From contig CM060926.1 of the NCBI GenBank assembly GCA_030737875.1, positions 169,159,079-169,223,078 of the forward strand: 64,000 bases of DNA, given 5' to 3'. The stretch is from Allium sativum. Lineage: Eukaryota; Streptophyta; Magnoliopsida; Asparagales; Amaryllidaceae. The notes below the pieces were generated by a model. The model did no database searches, had not been told where the DNA came from, and worked only from the letters and a program-made list of their open reading frames with translations. The position numbers and the translations under genes were made by a program. This document shows positions 1 to 10,442 of the stretch, in pieces; position 1 is the first letter of the stretch, and each line of letters begins with the position of its first letter.

Positions 1-1100
1 TAGATTTTTATCGTAATGAACTAGTTTTGAAATAGAATAATAATTTATTTATTTTGAAATAAATAAATTGGATTTGAAAGGGTTTTAAAAGTAACCAGAA
101 GTTTCAATAATTGAATTGGAATGGAATGTGATTTTGGGTTTATTGTGAACCGTGTTTTAAATGACATTGGTTCTTTAACCCAGTTAAAGACAGGATATGA
201 TTTCCCAAGTTAAATAATCATTGATAGTGATTATTGGGAAGATTAAAACCAAGTGGAGTTTTAATGAATCTTTAATTAGATTGAAATGATCGAGAATGGA
301 GTATCACCAGTTTTGCTCCAGACGATAGTTAAATCTTTAATTAGATTTGAACGTTAAATGGTAATTGAATTTACCGTTAACACCGTGGTGTTAGATATGA
401 AGTATTACTAGTTTTACTTCATGGGATGAATAGGTTAGGATTGGGAAATAAAATAAATTATTACTGCGGTGTGGTTCGCTAATCCCGACTAATTTGAATT
501 GATATTCAAAGGAAGATTAAAGAATAAATTTAAAGAATTTATCTTTGATAAAATTAATGGGAACCTTTCCCAAAGTGTAAGAATATTTGAATAAAAGAAT
601 ATTCTTAATTGGAATGAGGCGTATGTTCTGTTTGAGTAACACTTGTTTATTATATACGCGAGTTATTCAGAAAGACCGGGTTTATCCCATTCTGAATAAC
701 TGATTCGACGTGGTGTCGAGGATGAAGACGGTGGTCGAAGACCGGAGGTCTTCATATCGTTTGGGTGATTACTGATGATCTTGATTGGGTTGTACACCCA
801 AGAGGAGGGAATCAGTTAGTGATCGTCAAGACGTACTTGGAGATCGATGGATATGCGAGGTACAAGGTGCCTCCAGTTTCGTTCAGACCCAGAACGAACT
901 TGTAAATGGACTGTGTGTCTGACATCGGATTTTATTATGTGTGATTGATTTCTATTAAATATATATCTGTTTGGTGAAGGAGAATTTATTCTCTTTCTTA
1001 ACGCCCTTCTCTGAGACGTATGAGCTCAGGGGTTATATATTGATGGATATCAATCGCATGGAGTGAATTGCCTCTGTGGCAAGCCTAAGTGGCAATTGAT
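1..1100 (+). mobile_element. LTR 'G', left part (truncated by window edge, split by E1)
   Basis: This stretch aligns by eye to the middle of LTR A: its first 70 bases resemble those near 40545 and 62279, and the block at 640-900 resembles 55980-56230. Sequence resuming at 16491 continues the same LTR exactly where E1 interrupts it. It is non-coding. It carries a run of short inverted repeats (135-182, 297-320, 379-392, 398-421, 493-510, 662-700, 722-755) that are also present in LTR A. The start of this LTR lies before the window, so its length and target duplication cannot be given. It is older than E1. Confidence 0.8.
1096..1100. repeat. Target-site duplication of E1, left copy (TTGAT)
   Basis: The five bases TTGAT directly precede the TG of the E1 5' LTR and recur directly after the CA of its 3' LTR at 16486-16490. 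Joining the flanks across the element restores the sequence context seen in sibling LTRs near 56440 and 25480. Confidence 0.92.
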
Positions 1101-1950
1101 TGTAACGACCTAGAAAATCTGAACCAATTTAAAATTTTTAAATTGGCTGAAATAATGGATTTTAAATATTTAAAATAAATATTGTAAATAATGGCAATGA
1201 AAAGTGAGTTTGAATCGACAATTGAAAACGAATATAATTAATTCTAATTATAAACAAGGCTTGAAAAGGCGCTGCAGTTTCAAAAATTGGATTCAAACTT
1301 TGTCAGACTGTACCGGGTGCAAAACAAAACGGATTTTAGTGAAACCAAAAATATTTAAATCTGTTAGTGAATACCTTTCTAACGAATCTGAAAAATCGAA
1401 TTTTCATAGCGAAAAGCAAAAGTTATGGCTGAATGAATTTTCAGAAAGGTCGCTATGGAATTTATATAGCCCGTGAAATTGGCCATTTTGCATACGACCT
1501 CGGAATTCGACGAAACTACTTTTGTTGGATCTGGGATGTGAAGTTATTGCTAGGTTTCAAATTTCATAATTTTTGAAGCTAGTATGTGAGCGTGGCAAAA
1601 GAAAACTAGTTTTGGTCAATTACAGTTAAATTGGATCGACCAGAAATGGGCCTTTTTGCAAACGGTCTCAGAATTCGACGAAACTAGTTTTGTTGGGACC
1701 GTATCGTCAAAACATAGCTAGATTTATTTTTCTGGAGTTTTTCGAATCAGTTTGTGGCCCTGGCAAATTGAAATGTACGTTCAAATCAAATATTGAATGT
1801 TTTATATTTTAATTTAAAGGAAAACTGACTGAAACATTCGAATGGGCCTTCGAGACATATCCCACTGTGTTCGGAATGGGGGTAGAACGCTAGGGACGAC
1901 AGTCGTTGGGTTAGATTTCGAGTCCGTTTAAGAAAACCCCAATTTTTGAA

Positions 1951-1963
1951 TAAATATATATAT
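1951..1963 (+). promoter_or_regulatory. Candidate core promoter (TATA-like AT run) in E1 5' LTR
   Basis: A TAAATATATATAT run sits about 50 bases upstream of an abrupt switch to C-rich sequence. The same AT-run-then-C-rich order occurs in LTR C (22134-22143 then 22201), LTR A (37934-37945) and the A 3' LTR (about 59678-59693). The position suits the U3/R boundary, but no transcript evidence is available. Confidence 0.45.
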
Positions 1964-2008
1964 CGACCAATAGGAAAATTCTTTCATAAATAAAAAAAAA
2001 AATCAGAA

Positions 2009-2310
2009 CCCCCCCCCCCGTTAAACGCGATCGACGGCGAAGGAAGCTCCCTTCTTCCTGGCTAAAATCCGGTCGATCCCTTCATCGGTGACCCCTACCC
2101 CAGTTCAACTTTTCGAAGCTCTCTCTCCCCTCTACAAATCCGTGCCACCCTCGACCTCCACCTTCCAACCGTCGACGAGAACTGGCCCTCCCAACCTGAC
2201 ACCGTCGAAGCCCCGCCACGCCCTCCACCTGCAACCGAGTGGGGCCTACCTGGCGTCGATAGGCGCGCCTCACGACGCCCTACGTCATGGTATGGTTGGA
2301 TTTTGACCAA
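2009..2310 (+). other. C-rich leader segment of E1 5' LTR
   Basis: This is a sharply C/G-richer island in AT-rich surroundings. It has proline/serine-type frames on + and their mirror frames on -. The copy in the 3' LTR (12092-12387) has lost the homopolymer C run seen at 2010-2020. LTRs C and A have comparable islands at the same relative position but with different sequence. Probably an untranslated leader; a captured host gene fragment is the alternative. Shared frames between the two LTRs are not independent evidence of coding. Confidence 0.5.
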
Positions 2311-2592
2311 GTGCAGCGGATTGAAAACTATTACTAAACCTAGTTTCGAACATCAAAGGCAAGGTACGGCTGTTATCAATTTTGAACTGTTTTGACGTTT
2401 AAAAGTGTTGCAAACTTTGAAAAATCGTATCTTTTTGCTATATGATCGAAATTCAGTGAAACAAGAGACGCCGGGACCGTGAGGACGTCTTCTGCATTTT
2501 AGAAGAGACCGCATATTTTTCTGAGCCTTCTGCTATTTTTGGTGGAGCGGAACCCAATGTGAGATTTCTAATTTATAAACGATATGGAAAAC

Positions 2593-2747
2593 GACGATGT
2601 ATAAATTATATAGTCGATGTATGAGTTATATAAGCGTTGTACACCTCTTGTATAAGCGTTGTATAAGTTGTATGTTCGATGTATAAGTTATATATGCGTT
2701 GTAAAAATTATATATGTGTTGAAATAGAAGTGAATTGCTATATATAA

Positions 2748-2780
<33 letters not shown>
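2593..2780 (+). repeat. Degenerate ~20-bp tandem units followed by (TA)n
   Basis: Units of the type GATGTATAAATTATATA / GCGTTGTATAAG repeat several times from 2593 and run into a TA dinucleotide tract at about 2751-2780. The 3' LTR copy is shorter in the TA tract (about 12815-12838), as expected for slippage after insertion. Confidence 0.7.
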
Positions 2781-3738
2781 CGCCCCTCATCCACAAACCA
2801 TGGACGATATTTATTAGTTGTGATTGTTGTGAAAATTGATTGATAGCGAATGGTTGTTTGGGATTGTTTGTGATTGATATTGATTGATTGTGGTTGAAAA
2901 ATACCCATTTGTGGTTGAGAAATATTTGGTTGAAACCACATAGGATTAGTTTGTGGAAATGAAATAAATATATACATGCCGCCTGCGTGCGAACTAGATG
3001 CATGATTCCCATTGTCAAAAACCGCGAGGTTTTAAGGTAGAGCGAGGAGCCGTACTAGGGACGGTCCCGGTTTTAACTACCATGTCGTTATGTTGTCGAA
3101 ATTTTGAATAATATTCATGTGTTTGAATTATTTTCATTTGCTGAAACTATACTTATTCGTTGAATAGAAAACCTCATGTGTTGAATCGATATTCATTCGT
3201 TGATTAGAAATTCATGTGTTGAATGGTATTCGTGTTTTAAATTTAAAAATCACATTTTTATCTATATATGGAAACTATAGAAAACCTTCATTTGTTGAAT
3301 CGATATTCATTCGTTGATTAGAAATTCATGTTTTGAATGGTATTCGTGTTTTAAATATATAAATCACCTTTTATCAACTATATGGACTATGTAAAATAAT
3401 CTCGTTTTAAAAGAAATTGTTTTATAATAAAAATTCTAGTTTTATCACCTATATAAACTGTATAATATAATAGTGTTTTGAAATTAATTGTTTTACAATA
3501 AAAATCACATTTTTATTATATACATGGATTGTTGAAATGTGAAGTGTTAAAATAGCATCTCGTTCAAATAAATATGCATGAGTTGAAATATTCATTAATT
3601 AGCTAATGGTATGATTTTTGCCTATGCATGCAACATTAGAATGAATGGTATTTTTAAATCAAATGGAATCAAATATGAAGTTGAATGGAAAATGATAAGT
3701 GATAAGAACTGTATATATGTACATGCATATTTATTGAA

Positions 3739-3970
3739 CAGGTTATAGCAAAGGGGCTAGAGAAGAGGAATAAAATTTTTGTGCCCGACAAATAGGTACA
3801 CATTTACTGTTTTGTTTGGGTGATGATTTTATGAGCCTGTTGGCTAGCCGCTTGGCTTTTTCCTTTTTCTTTTTGACATGAGACGCCCATGTGGCTATTT
3901 GGGAATTTTCCCAGCCCCTCCCGTACAAAGGAGGTTATGGTGAAATTTTCCAAAATTTAAAGGCGTTAGT
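3739..3970 (+). other. Conserved ~230-bp module with GGCTAGCC and CCTCC/GGAGG hairpin (copy in E1 5' LTR)
   Basis: The block runs from the AG of a TTATTGAACAG sequence through GTGCCCGACAAATAGG, TTGGCTAGCCGCTTGGC, a pyrimidine run, GGGAA-TT-TTCCC (3901-3912) and CCTCC-8 nt-GGAGG (3917-3934). It recurs at 13803, in LTR C (24041), in the interior of A (58397) and twice in the interior of D (about 48222 and 49390). It lies in the LTR in some families and between the primer site and polypurine tract in others. Non-coding; function unknown. Confidence 0.7.
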
Positions 3971-6421
3971 GAAATATTAGAAGAGGAAACAATATAGGAA
4001 TTTTTTTGAATGAACTATATTTATATAATTATATAAGAATAAATAAAATTAAAACGAAACGTGGCCGTGCAGTTCGCATTTTGAAACCATAACTTCAAAC
4101 GATTGTACCGGGAGATCCGACCATCGGATTTTCTTGAAATCACAACCGTTGGGTTCGCTTTGGAAAAATCTTTCCCACGGCACCAACTTTGCAAAAATCC
4201 AACGGTTGGATTGTCTGGATTGTTTAATTCAAATCTGAAGAAAAACAGCGCTAGAATCGATTATATTTATATATATACATAATCAAATTTAATCGAATAA
4301 CGACGCTGCAGTTCATATTTTGAAATCGAAATTTCAAACGATTGTACCGGGAGATCCGACCGTCCGATTTTCCCGAAACTGGAACTGTTGGATTTGTTTT
4401 GAAAAGATCTTTCTAATGATGTAAATTTTGTGAAGATCCAACGGTTAGATTTTCAGATATGTGTAAATCAAATCTGAAGAAAAACAGTGCCACGGTCCCG
4501 TTATGGCCCGAAGCATCATTTTAAATAAATTTGCTATTTTAAAATAAATAAAAATAGCGATAAATCTTTATAAAATATCATAAACGATATGGAATGGACA
4601 TAAACTGAATTTGCTCGATTTATGTGGTATTTGATGGTTGAATGTGTTTGGTGTGAAAATTACATTAAAGAACAAAATTGGTGTTGTCGAATGATTTAAC
4701 CATTGAAATAAATTGATTTGAAATTCTAAATATACGTGAATTATTTGAAAAGGCCGAGTTAATTCTCATTTCAAATAATTGACCGACGATTGAAAGTCGA
4801 AGATGAAGACGGTGGTCGAACACCGGAGATCTTCACCTCGTTTGGATGGTAACCGAGGTCCTAATTGGGAGGCATCCCGAAATATGGATAATGAGTGGTG
4901 ATCGTCCAGACGTACGTGGTGATCGATGGGTTTGCGAGGTATTTAGTGCTTCCGGTTTCGTTCAGACCCAGAACGGACTTGTAAATGGACTGTGTGTCTG
5001 ACATTGGATTTTATTCTATGTTGATTGATCTCTATTAAATCTACATCTGTTTGGCGGTGGAGAATTTATACTTTTGCTTAACGCCCTTCTCTGAAACGCA
5101 CGAGCTCAGAGGTTGTATATCGATGGACATCAGTCGCATGACATGAATTGCTAGTTTGACATGCCTAAGTGGCAAATGATCAGGGCTTCTGTTGAAAAGC
5201 AATGTCTTGTGGTGATGATCAAAGCACCGCCTGTGTGGCGTAGCTTTGTGTATAATGTGAATTCGCGAGCCTCACATCCCGGTATGAACCAGAAACGGGA
5301 GAAGGACCTCAGGGAGGACATGCGTTTCTTTCTAGCTAGGGTGGTGTCAGTGACCTACCAACCCTGACATTTATATACTTTTCACCTGTGTGGTTGTTGC
5401 TGTTACGAGGCACCTCGGTTTGATCGGACGATCCGGGTCCGATGGAGTCATTTTTTGGCTCGTTTATGCCCCAAAGGGCGGGGAAACGTATTGTTCAGGA
5501 ACTTTAATCCACATCGGTGGACCGGCCCTGTCGCTCCAAGGGCCCACCTGAGTCTGGGTCCTGTGGCTCGGGCTAGAGAGTCACAAATTCGGTAAGGACT
5601 ATCTTTTGCCTTGGTTCATTACGGAAATCCAATTTCCAAATACGACATCGTGCGGTTTTGATTGTATACCTATATATGACGACATAGTGGTATGGGGCAT
5701 TAATGCCGTCTATGATTGATAGTTATGATTTGAAATTGTTTTCAAAACATATAAACACTGGCCATTATATCAAATGCCTTTGTTTTATTCGTATCAAGCA
5801 TATTTTGGCCGTTATAAGGTAAAAACTCTATCCTCCGGTTTGCGTTGCATTGTGTGATGGGAACTGAGTCTTATAATGGCTTCATTTTCATATAAAAAGC
5901 ATAACATTGTTTCAAAGAATGATTTGTTTTAAAGCACTGGTGATCCGATGGAGTAAACCCGTTCCACGAAAGTGGCATGGTCCTGTGATTAGCCATATTT
6001 TGAATGTGTTGAGTAGATTTCTCATACCAGTCCCATGACTGACTCGTAGTTTGTTTCACTTTCAAACTCGGGTGCCCCCTTTTTCTACATGGGCAGCCTT
6101 GTATTCAGGTTTGGCTGGTTCTTTCTGGATAGCTGGAGCTGAAGATGGATTCTATCATTTATCTCTTTTTATGCTGTTCAGCTCCTATTGTGCATATTTT
6201 GTTTGTTTTCCGCTGTAGACATTTATGAATAGCTGAACTGTATTTGCACTAAGTATGATCTTGTATACTGTGTAAATCTGATGATTTCTTTTATCCAGTA
6301 TATTCTATTGTTCATTATCTGGTGTATTTATTTAATTCTGTTCTGCTATTATCTGTTTCTGTGTTATATTCCATGGATTACCCTTGTCGCCGTCAGTACT
6401 GGGTTTGGGGACGTCTCAATT

Positions 6422-6433
6422 TGGTATCAGAGC
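6422..6433 (+). other. Primer-binding site, tRNA-iMet type (E1)
   Basis: TGGTATCAGAGC is the usual complement of the 3' end of plant initiator tRNA-Met. It begins three bases after the end of the 5' LTR. The same 12-mer occurs at 36933 (B) and 57756 (A), and a variant TGGTATCAGATC at 46662 (D). Confidence 0.93.
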
Positions 6434-6484
6434 TTTGGTTAAGCTTAGTTCTGGAATATAACATTTGAACGAACTCGTCAGAAA

Positions 6485-6543
6485 TAGGACCAGTAGTGTT
6501 CTAGGACGGGTAACTCTATACAGATAGGATCAGCAATATCCTA
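6485..6543 (+). promoter_or_regulatory. Two tandem 7-nt-loop hairpins just after the primer-binding site (E1)
   Basis: Hairpin 1 pairs TAGGAC (6485-6490) with GTTCTA (6498-6503) around loop CAGTAGT. Hairpin 2 pairs TAGGAT (6525-6530) with ATCCTA (6538-6543) around loop CAGCAAT. Equivalent hairpins occur at the same relative place in A, B and D with compensating stem changes. The location fits a genomic-RNA packaging, dimerisation or RT-initiation signal; this role is inferred. Confidence 0.6.
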
Positions 6544-6673
6544 GTATGAATAAAGCAGAATGAAATTACACCTCGATAGACACATTTACACTTGAAGTAT
6601 ATGTTTCTATGTTTGAAAATTATCTTTTCTGTGACCTGACACTTGATCTGCCATTTGCAGAGGTACTAGAAAA

Positions 6674-7609
6674 ATGAGTGTCAGAAACAGGAGAAATGCA
6701 GAACCCGATCTAGAGGCTCTATTAAAGAGATATCGAAATCTGAACGAAGCACAGTTCTCGGGCAATGAATCTATAATTCAGACTTATGCTTGGATAAGTT
6801 CTGTCGAAAGAATATTTGAGCTCATCCAGTTGAGAGATGATCAGAAAAGATTAGTAGCCTCTTGGGCGCTCAAAGAAGAAGCTTTAATCTGGTGGGAAAC
6901 AATCATCAAAGATAATCCAGAAGGTGATATCACCTAGGACAGATTCAAAGTGATTTTCCTGGAAAGATTTACTCCTCCCGAAGCGACGGAGCGATTATGT
7001 GATGAATTTTCTTATATAATACAAGGTGATATGACCATCCCAGAATATCATAAGAAATTCAACGAACTTGCTCACTTTGCTCCTCATCTGATCCAAGATC
7101 CAAAGAGGAAAAATCTGAGATTTATTCATGGCCTGCAAAGGAGATATCAGAATAGTTTACTGAGGAATGTAAAACTTCCTTTCTCTGAAATGATTTATAT
7201 GCCTTATCAGTATGAAGATCTCCATAAGAAAGGAATGTTGCGCGACGAAGAAGAAGTCATTTCTAGTGACAAAGCAGGGTCGGAAACTGATATTCCTGAA
7301 GCTAGTATGACGTCTGAGATCAGTAAGAAGCCCAGTGCCAAGAGGAAAAGGGCTGAATCTGGGAAAGAACCCGTAACGACCGCCGTATGCAATAACTGCA
7401 ATAGGCAAGGACATCTCTCGATAAGTTGCAGTTCTCTAAAGAAACAAGTAAAGGATGGGTCTAAATCCGGTAAGAGGTTACAAGAGAAAAGAGGATGCCA
7501 TAAGTGCCATCAGGCTGGGCATATTGCGAAAAACTGCCCGCTATCTCAGAAATCTGAAGCAGTACAAGTGAATGAAGTGGCAGAAGTGCCTGCATCTTCA
7601 TCAGCTTAG
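6674..7609 (+). pseudogene. gag: gag (capsid + nucleocapsid), broken
   Basis: The start is the ATG at 6674, shortly after the leader. The product resembles Ty3/Gypsy retrotransposon gag: a capsid-like region with the typical W-alanine-rich and 'ERF..P' context, then two CCHC zinc knuckles of form C-X2-C-X4-H-X4-C (starting at 7388 and 7496) that bind genomic RNA. The frame is interrupted by an in-frame TAG at 6935-6937, just where a conserved tryptophan is expected in this family. It closes with TAG at 7607-7609, after which the same frame runs on into the protease. There is no other start of note. Since gag and pol share one frame, the original was probably a single gag-pol polyprotein. Confidence is high for identity and high that this copy is inactive. 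Confidence 0.93.
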
Positions 7610-8100
7610 GAAAGGTCTGATGTTTTAGAAGGCACGCTCAATGTCAAGAACATTCCAGTTAAAGTACTGTTTGATACTGGCGCGTCACGAAGCTTTATTG
7701 CAAAGAGTGCAGTCAAGAAATTGGATTTGAAATTGAAGAAGCTCAAAGAACCAATGACTGTCCAAAATCCAGTTGGGGGTTCCCTCGGTCTCAGTTGGGT
7801 TTGTGGGGTGCCTGTCTCTTTTTCTTGCTATAAATTCCCTACTATCTCTATCATCATGAATTTTAATGAATTCGATCTTGTTCTGGGATTGGATTGGCTA
7901 ACCAAATATAAAGCAGAGGTTAGATGCGCCGAGAGAGTTGTTAAGGCAAAGGCACAATCGGGGAATTATATAACCATACCATGTGAAGGCCCGACATCAA
8001 ATAGAAAGGACTTCTGGGCAGCTCTCGATGTTTCCCCTGCTCAAATAGAAAATATCCCTGAAATCACAGAAAATATTCCCGACCTAGTGAAAGATATTCC
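7610..8100 (+). pseudogene. pol: pol: aspartic protease domain
   Basis: It is in the same frame as gag, immediately after the 7607 stop. The catalytic motif L-F-D-T-G-A-S is visible with its aspartate at 7673-7675, followed by the F-I and, further on, the L-G-L-D-W-L (about 7890-7910) segment typical of retropepsins in plant Ty3/Gypsy elements. The enzyme would cut the polyprotein into mature parts. There is no independent initiation signal. The active-site residues are intact, but the domain is separated from gag by a stop and from the rest of pol by another at 8384. Confidence 0.9.
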
Positions 8101-9040
8101 TGTCGTCAAGAACTATGCGGATGTGTTCGAAGAAGTTGTTCTCTTACCTCCGCTGAGAGAAATAGATTTCAAAATTGCTTTGATTCCCAATGCAAGGCCG
8201 GTAGTTCACGCTATTCGAAGAATGTCCTTGAAAGAGAAGGAGGAATTAGACAATCAAACACGACAACTCGTATGGAAGGGTCTGATCAGGCCTAGTTTCT
8301 CTGATTGGGGTGCAGCAGTGGTGTTTGTCCCAAAATCTGATGGTGCTCTACGTCTATGTGTGGATTATCGTGATCTGAACAAGTAGACAATAAAGAACAA
8401 ATATCCATTGCCGCGGATTGATGATTTGTTAGATCGATTAAATGGAGCATAAGTATTTTCACGAACGGACCTAGCTACAGGTTTCCATCAACTTCGAATC
8501 GCCGAAGAGTGTGTTCCAATGACAGCATTCAGAGGTCCCGACTTATTCTACGAGTGGTTAGTAATGCCGTTCGGCTTATGTAACGCTCCAGCCTATTTCG
8601 TCGATCTAATGAACAGAGTATTCAGAGGAGTTTTGAATAAATTTGTTCTGGTTTTTATTGATGATATCCTAATCTTCTCTAAGTCAAAGGCCGAACATGA
8701 AAAGCATCTGGAACGGGTTCTAGAAATTCTGAGACGGAACGTATTAAAAGCCAAATTTTCCAAATGTATCTTCTGGCAAGATGAAGTAAAATTTCTGGGC
8801 CACGTCGTATCGAAAGAAGGAATTGCTGTGGATCCAAGCAAAATCACAGCTATTCAGAATTGGAAACAGCCCAGTACCCCCACTAAAGTCCGAAGTTTTC
8901 TCGAATTGGCTAGCTATTACCGGAAGTTCATTAAAAACTTTTCGAAGATATCTGGTCATTTAATGAAGCTTACAAAGAAACACTCTAAATTCAAGTGGAC
9001 CCCAGAAAGTGAGGAGGCTTTTGAGGAGCTAAAGTTAAGA
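8101..9040 (+). pseudogene. pol: pol: reverse transcriptase domain
   Basis: RT copies element RNA into DNA from the tRNA primer. Visible blocks in order: the 'RLCVDYRDLNK' type region ending at 8383, 'KYPLPRIDDLL' (from about 8399), '[19 protein letters not shown]' (8524-8590), the catalytic F-I-D-D at 8654-8665, '[15 protein letters not shown]' (8761-8812) and the connection 'VRSFL.L..YYRKFI' (8890-8930). All lie in the gag frame. Two nonsense codons interrupt it: TAG 8384-8386 and TAA 8450-8452, both where this family normally has a residue encodable by CAG or CAA. The catalytic aspartates are preserved. Confidence 0.94.
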
Positions 9041-9586
9041 CTAACGACTGCTCCAGTGTTAACCATCATCGATGGCAGCCAAGATTTAAAAGTCTGGATG
9101 GATGCTTCTAGAGAAGGCATTGGCGCAGTGTTAATGCAAAGGGGTTAGGTGATTGCTTATGCTAGCCGTCAGCTGAAGCCGCACGAGAAGAACTACGTAA
9201 CTCATGATCTTGAGTTGTTGGCTATCGTATTCGCCTTGAAAATCTGGAGACACTATCTTCTGGGTGAGAGATTTGAGTTGTTTACAGATCATCAGTCGTT
9301 AAAGTATCTATTCAAACAGAAGGACTTGAATCTGAGGCAGCAACGTTGGCTAGAGTTCGTTGCAGCGTACGATTTTGAAATTATATATACTCCCGGGAAA
9401 GCCAATGTCGTGGCCGATGCGCTGAGCCAAAAGAATGTAATGATCACCAGCTTTATTATCACGACTTCCTTGATTGACAAAATATCTATTCTTCAGAAGG
9501 AGGATAACCTTATTAAGGATATGATTAAAAGGATTCAGAAAGGCGAACCCTCGTATTTTTAAATAGATAACGACGAGACTCTGAGA
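9041..9586 (+). pseudogene. pol: pol: RNase H domain
   Basis: RNase H removes the RNA strand during reverse transcription. Acidic catalytic positions can be followed: D in 'WMDAS' (9101), E in 'LELLA' (9212), D in 'FTDH' (9287) and D in 'VADALS' (9416). The spacing fits Ty3/Gypsy RNase H. A TAG at 9146-9148 falls between the first aspartate and the 'VIAYASRQL' block, and a TAA at 9560-9562 lies in the linker to integrase. The frame itself is unchanged from gag. Confidence 0.92.
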
Positions 9587-10442
9587 TTGAAAGGAAGGAT
9601 TTGTGTTCCCGACGTCCCAGAGTTAAAAAGGGAAGTGTTAGACGAGTGTCACAAGTCCAAGCTGAGTATCCATTCTGGTGTGGCCAAAATGTATAACGAT
9701 CTCAAACGAACGTTCTGGTGGAAGGCTATGAAAAGAGACGTTTCAATATATGTTAGCCGATGCCCTACTTGCCAGCTAGTCAAAAGCGACCAACAGAAAC
9801 TAGCTGGACTGTTACAACCGCTAGACGTTCCTGGTTGGAAGTGGGAACATATTTCAATGGACTTCATTGATGGTCTGCCCAGAACCAGAAAAGGAAATGA
9901 CAGTATTTGGGTGATCGTAGATCGCTGATCGCTTCACGAAGACCGCCCATTTCATACCTGTCAGATCAAATAGAAATGCTCAGAGTCTGGCGCAGATATA
10001 CTTCAGGAAAATAGTTAGACTGCATGTAGTGCCGCTCAGTATAGTCAGTGATAGAGATACAATATTAACTAGCAAATTCTGGGAAGCATTTCAAGTCGAG
10101 CTGGGAACGAAGTTGAACTTAAGCACCGCTTATCATCCTCAGACAGACGGTCAGACTGAGAGGGTGAATCGTATTTTAGAAGATCTATTGCGGGCTTGTG
10201 TTATAGATTTTGGTGGATCATGGGAAGACCATCTGCATTTGGCTGAATTCTCTTATAACAATAGCTACGAGGCGAGTCTGACAATGTCTCCATTCGAAGC
10301 ATTGTATGGTAGACCGTGCCGATCTCCTGCTTGTTGGGTCGAACCTGGAAATAGACTTGTGTTAGGGCCAGACATGATTCGAGAAGCCGCCAACAAAGTC
10401 AATTTTATCAAGAAACGATTACTGGCCGCTCAAAGCCGATAA
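9587..10442 (+). pseudogene. pol: pol: integrase zinc-binding and catalytic core, frameshifted
   Basis: Integrase inserts the cDNA into the host genome. The H-H-C-C zinc region lies at about 9650-9775 and the core follows. The first catalytic D is in 'SMDF' (9860), the second in 'VSDRD' (10050) and the E in 'QTERVN' (10158); 35 residues separate D2 and E, the classic DD35E spacing. Between D1 and D2 a 7-bp tandem duplication, GATCGCT twice at about 9920-9933, shifts the frame by +1 and creates the TGA at 9926-9928. From there the frame is 3n rather than 3n+2. A TAA at 10440-10442 interrupts the region just after the core. Confidence 0.93.

Larger units (their letters stand above)
1101..6418 (+). 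repeat. E1 5' LTR (about 5.32 kb)
   Basis: It begins TGTAACGACC and ends ACGTCTCA, three bases before the primer-binding site. Along its length one sees a TATA-like AT run near 1951, a C-rich leader (2009-2310), short GC-poor tandem units and a TA dinucleotide tract (2593-2780), repeated AAAAATCAC-type palindromes (about 3230-3510), a conserved 230-bp module (3739-3970), two similar blocks starting near 4060 and 4300, and a structured region (4740-5100). Short open frames inside it (for example 1204-1476 and 5161-5367) mostly lack an ATG and are duplicated only because the LTR is; I do not call them genes. Confidence 0.93.

Noticed and set aside
1204..1476. 90-residue open frame, repeated at 11281-11553
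   Set aside because: It starts at GTG in non-coding LTR sequence. The two copies match only because they are the two LTRs of E1. No domain is recognisable.
2751..2780. TA dinucleotide tract as a functional element
   Set aside because: Its length varies between LTR copies as expected for slippage. Similar tracts occur in each LTR family near unrelated sequence.
6935..6937. TAG as a programmed readthrough site between gag parts
   Set aside because: It falls inside the capsid region, not at the gag-pol border, and six further stops follow. Mutation is the simpler reading, although the 7607 TAG at the gag/protease border could in principle be a readthrough site.
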